Source: Chiua virens
Taxonomy: Eukaryota > Basidiomycota > Agaricomycetes > Boletales > Boletaceae
NCBI GenBank assembly: GCA_019787685.1
Contig: JAHNUO010000018.1
Span: 434,001-498,000, forward strand
Direction of reading: 5' to 3'
DNA: 64,000 nucleotides
Numbering within the stretch: the first letter of the stretch is position 1; each line of letters begins with the position of its first letter. A program made the translations under genes and the position numbers. The notes below the pieces were generated by a model that made no database searches, was not told the DNA's origin, and worked only from the letters and a program-made list of their open reading frames with translations. Of the stretch, positions 60,501 to 64,000 are shown in pieces.

Positions 60501-61350
60501 ATCTTCAACTCTTCGTAACTGTCGAACAACGGTTTGAGAATTGCCACCAAGCTTGCCATCGATTGGAGATTGATCGGTGTATCAGAAGAACCTGGACCGG
60601 GCAGTGAAGGCACACCGGACTCGGGAAAGGTGGTTATGATTTGCCGTGGTTTCTCGGTCAATGCCGCCAGTATGTACCCTGCTGACTCGTGGATAGGGAA
60701 TGCAAAGATTCACCGAGACCTTGTGCCCCGCAGCTTTCGGGCTTACGGCTGTCGTGTTGTCGCCAGCCACGCGAAGAGAGGTATTGCTTGTTTTTGCGCT
60801 GCGGCCGATTTATACTCAATGGTGTTCGTCCAGGACGGCAGAACAAATGCAGCCAATGATTTATCCAGCGCATTGACTTACTCTCCGATAATCGCCCATG
60901 CCAGCTGGGGCGAAAAATGACACCAACGGTGGGTATCTGCTGAGTCGCCGATTTACATCCTCTGACTCCTCGTATATACGCACAATTATTTTTCGAAAGA
61001 ACCTACCTTATCTAGCCCATAACGACGGAGATGGATGTCCACCACCCTAATATACCACCACCTGACCACGCTGACGAAGATGCTTGCCCGTTCTTGTTAT
61101 CTTACCCTGATCGCAGCTTGACCTAGTCTTAAGCGACCAACAGATGAGTCTCGCACGTTGTTTTGCGTATTGGATAATCTGTTCGATGACCCTGGACCCT
61201 GCCACTTGAAACCAGTCGGTCTTCAAAAAAAAGAATACAAGAAACCCGTATGGCATGGCTCGAGGATACCATGCGGCACGCACACAGTACGCTATGAACC
61301 TTCCCGCAGCATCTTAGATTACAGGGTCGCAGGAATACGTTCTTCTACCC
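57584..61350. other. Long stretch without a recognised gene
   Basis: 57584-58100 is the aldolase promoter side. 58920-59380 is AT-rich with a Lys/Asn-rich frame (59028-59246) of doubtful coding value. 59360-59870 and 60050-60400 have minus-strand frames with hydrophobic segments (LWTTVTVGCLLLC; VTSGVWGVVAGVMPFQFV) that could be exons of a small membrane protein, but no splice model held. 60449-60661 (minus) encodes PLFDSYEELKIEFSQ-like sequence without a known domain. No tRNA or repeat was seen. Confidence 0.3.
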
Positions 61351-61484
61351 CAAGCACTAGCCAGACGTGACGTACGAGGTTTCGTCTTTTGCTTCACTCC
61401 AACACTGGCTTTCTCCGCACTACCTTCCCCCTCGCTGCAAACGGTGTTTCACGTTTCAGAAAATCCGCCATCATTGTTACTCGA

Positions 61485-62525
61485 TAATGCCCAATTTCAG
61501 ATCCTTCGTGGAGCGAACCATACACCTTCATCTGCAGGCGTGTCCTCTGAGCCCTATTCGTCCACCACGATGTTCATCTTTGTCCTATTCTGCAGAAGTT
61601 GACACGCTTTCGAGCGCCCATCCCACTTTTCGCAGCTCTCGTCGCCTTCTCCAGAATCCCGATCGTCGGACGCACGTCATCAGCATCGCTTTCCGCACTA
61701 GCGACGACGCTCGGGAAACCCCTTGCATACCTGAACACACCAGAGGGCATCCCGCTCCCCAGCCTCACTTCCCTCTTCTCCATCGTCATGGATGCACTCC
61801 ACACCACCTGTATCCACATGCGAATCCAAGTACGGCTACCGATCCAATTGCGAGACATATTTCACCGAGGTCGGGTGTTGCGATCGTCGGGTGACGACAC
61901 CTACGCCACCGCACGTGCCGAGGCAAAGTATTGGCGCGTCGCGGGACGCTATCATCAGCGCCTGTATAGTGGAAACGGAACTTGCACGTCGACCCCATTA
62001 ACGTCCCCTATACCATCGCGGGAAGGAGCTACTAGCACCATCATTCCACTGGTGACATATTACACGCCCCGCCTGCTCCCTGTCTACCGCAGCCGCAACC
62101 ATGACGGTGGTAGGAAGGGACACACGTCGAGAGCGGACGCTGGATGCTCAAGTGGGCCGCATGTCCCCGAGAACGTTTTGTAAATGGCACCGAATGGTGT
62201 TTCAGGATGCGGTGAGTTCCGGTTCAGCTTGTGTTCCCTTGTTGGAACTGACCTGACGGTGTCCCACTGCCTGTCCAATGATTCACATTGCGGTTTGGTT
62301 CAGTGTCGTCACCCAACCTTTGCGCAGGCTGCGAAACAAATCAAGTATTACTCGGATCGTGACTTGCGCGAGATTCAGCGTATCGCGAGGTTGTTACCTG
62401 ACGAACAGGTCTTCGGCCCCAAAGGGAAGCATGTTGGGAAATTGAAGGATGCCACGAGATACAAAACGATGTGGCAACACTGGTCAGAGAACAAGGGAAT
62501 GGATCTTGTTATCGTGTTTGAGTAG
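61485..62525 (+). CDS. Unrecognised plus-strand gene candidate
   Basis: The last exon (about 62312-62525, after a TTTGGTTCAG acceptor) encodes AAKQIKYYSDRDLREIQRI, PDEQVFGPKGKH and WSENKGMDLVIVFE then stop. Its charged, regular composition strongly suggests real coding sequence. Upstream, frames at 61599-62183 and a Cys-containing one at 61792-62001 (STCESKYGYRSNCETYF, EVGCCDRR) may contribute exons. A hydrophobic MFIFVLFC near 61571 could start a secreted protein. Phases between these parts were not resolved. The family is not recognised; a small secreted Cys-containing protein is one possibility. Confidence 0.4.
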
Positions 62526-62671
62526 TTACCACCTTGCATGACTTCCTTCTATTTTATAGACTAGTGACAGTAATAAAGTTGCATTCGGTTCTCATTCGGA
62601 CAAAAATGCTGACATTTCGAGAGTTGATGAATATATGCATCCTGCGATGCGACAGAGGAGGTAAGAAAAAA

Positions 62672-62745
62672 TGATCTGACCCTGGCTCGAACAGGAGACC
62701 TTCTGTGTGTTAGACAGATGCGATAACCAACTACGCCATCAGACC
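62672..62745 (-). tRNA. tRNA-Val, anticodon AAC
   Basis: The 74-nt cloverleaf folds fully: acceptor GGTCTGA with TCAGATC, D-arm GCG/CGC, anticodon stem TCTGT/ACAGA with loop CTAACAC (anticodon AAC, valine), T-arm TCCTG/CAGGG with loop TTCGAGC, and discriminator A. There is no intron. A-box and B-box promoters are internal. CCA is not encoded, as expected in eukaryotes. Confidence 0.93.
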
Positions 62746-62820
62746 GCTGATCAAGATGATGAGCAAGTCGAAATTGTCATCCACACAAAATCTTCCAAAA
62801 ACATACCACATGATCATACA

Positions 62821-63527
62821 TTAATATAGATACAGATTGTGTTTCTCATCCTCGACGTCCCGCCGGATCCTCTCCACGTAAATGTATGTCAAGACGATGT
62901 GATCCAGCATGTGCGACACCTCTTCTGCGACCTCAAGATACGGCGGATGAAACGGTTTTCTGATACCAAGATTTTGTCGGTGAAACTTGACGAGATGCGA
63001 TCTGCCATGTCTCTTATCGTTCTTGAGCTGCCGGAATATGCAAAGAGAGGGAAAATGCAACGTATGAGCAAGACTCGGAAGACTCAGACACATTAAAGAA
63101 ACGAAGGAAATGACGAATGACATAGATATTACCCAGCAGTATCGGTACCCCAATTTCCACTTGTACGTCCGGCCATCCGGACCCCTGAAATATCGACCCC
63201 TACATTTCATATATTTTCAGAGAACGTGAGCTTATGACACACGCACGGCGCATACCATGAATACGGTCGTCGATACAGGATCGTATCTGCGTCCACCACC
63301 CGCATCCCAAACCAGAACCGGGTCTTCTTGACTCTGTGCCATTCGATGATACAGAGGATCTCAGGCTCGGGTGCCCTACTACTTCTCTTCCCCTTCCCCT
63401 TTCGCCATTTGGTGATAGTCGTCACTTGCTTCCATCCTCGTGGAGTAGTGATAGTGTAGAGCTTGTTCCCCTGCTCGTCAGAGATGTCCGTATTTTTGTA
63501 GTACGAATTGCTGAAGATGAGCCGCAT
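62821..63527 (-). CDS. DUF6593 domain protein
   Basis: Exons: complement of 63265-63527, 63133-63199, 62821-63027; 178 residues, the whole protein being the domain. The start MRLIFSNSYYKNTDISDEQG, the following KLYTITTP, the IEWHRVKKTRFWFG core, GPDGRTYKWKLG, VKFHRQNLGI and the C-terminal HMLDHIVLTYIYVERIRRD all fit DUF6593, an uncharacterised family abundant in Agaricomycetes. Function is unknown. The second intron is long (105 nt), with donor GTAATA chosen because it alone keeps phase. The gene ends 76 bp from the tRNA-Val gene on the same strand. Confidence 0.85.
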
Positions 63528-64000
63528 GTGGGTGGTAAAGGAAGGGAAAGGGGGACTATTTTGGATACATCTTGTGCAAAGATGGCCTTTAAAGAGTAAC
63601 ACACAGTCTAGAACTCACTGTCCATGCGAAGCGCTTCGACGCAGTTAAAATTAGAATGGCTCATTGTGTGAGAGCAGATGCATCAGTGTTGAGGTCAAGT
63701 CGTACTTGACGGAAATCGACTGGTCTCCAATGAACATTGCCTATGGTCTTGGAGAAGGGTGGGTGGCAGAGTGACCGATCATCTGTATAGCTGATTGAGT
63801 GACTAGTTGAGCTAATAGTCAGACACTCTGCTCTCAGCTATGAGAAGCTGAGGACAGGAGGCGGGTACTTCCGTGCGGAACACCGGGCCCACAACCGGGT
63901 GACGTTAACTAATTCTCTTACCCGAGAACATATATCCACGCATCACGCTTGTTCAAATATTCTGCAATGATCCGATAGCGATAAAAGTATTGCGAGACTG
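63528..64000. other. Intergenic, 5' flank of the DUF6593 gene
   Basis: No open frame, RNA gene or repeat was recognised. It contains the promoter side of the DUF6593 gene and the window edge. Confidence 0.35.

Overview
This window is nuclear DNA from a basidiomycete fungus, very probably an Agaricomycete. Genes are broken by many GT-AG introns of about 45-70 nt. The gene families also fit: a NoxR/p67phox-type NADPH-oxidase regulator, a DUF6606/DUF3638/DUF3645 giant protein, a DUF6593 protein, a 29-exon ABCC transporter and a fungal class II aldolase. No genus can be assigned. All exon models were built by hand from splice signals, reading phase and remembered family patterns. No alignment or search was run.

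Layout. 1-8.2 kb is repeat-rich: a palindromic MITE-like element (205-410), long direct repeats (623-1037), an array of about 140-bp exon+intron-like modules (1810-4030) split by a decayed Tc1/mariner element with about 214-bp inverted repeats (2264-3848), and a deleted Ty1/copia element (5887-7428). 9.0-18.8 kb (minus) is one giant helicase-like DUF3638 gene. 20.7-23.3 kb (plus) is noxR. 24.4-26.8 kb (minus) is a cytochrome P450, and 27.6-33.6 kb (minus) is an ABCC full transporter. 34.0-36.0 kb holds unrecognised minus-strand coding sequence. 36.3-43.0 kb holds hairpins, at least three decayed pieces of a carboxylesterase locus and one nearly intact 14-exon carboxylesterase (40237-42733, plus). 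43.7-51.1 kb is a head-to-head inverted pair of HxxxD acyltransferases: the minus copy is damaged and the plus copy looks intact. 51-55.5 kb is poorly resolved and includes a possible membrane-protein gene. 55.9-57.6 kb (minus) is class II fructose-bisphosphate aldolase. 61.3-62.5 kb has an unrecognised plus-strand candidate. A tRNA-Val(AAC) lies at 62.7 kb and a DUF6593 gene at 62.8-63.5 kb, both minus.

Functions. Aldolase and tRNA-Val are housekeeping. NoxR would act in the cytosol and at membranes with an NADPH oxidase. The P450, ABCC pump, secreted-type esterase and two acyltransferases form an accessory-enzyme-rich stretch, but no polyketide, peptide or terpene synthase is visible, so a biosynthetic cluster is not shown.

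Two patterns stand out. First, very short exons (6, 8, 8, 11, 11, 12 and 15 nt) occur in four unrelated genes, each needed to restore a conserved motif. Second, single-base reading-frame breaks recur in otherwise well-conserved genes, some in homopolymers, which suggests sequence errors in part and real decay in part.
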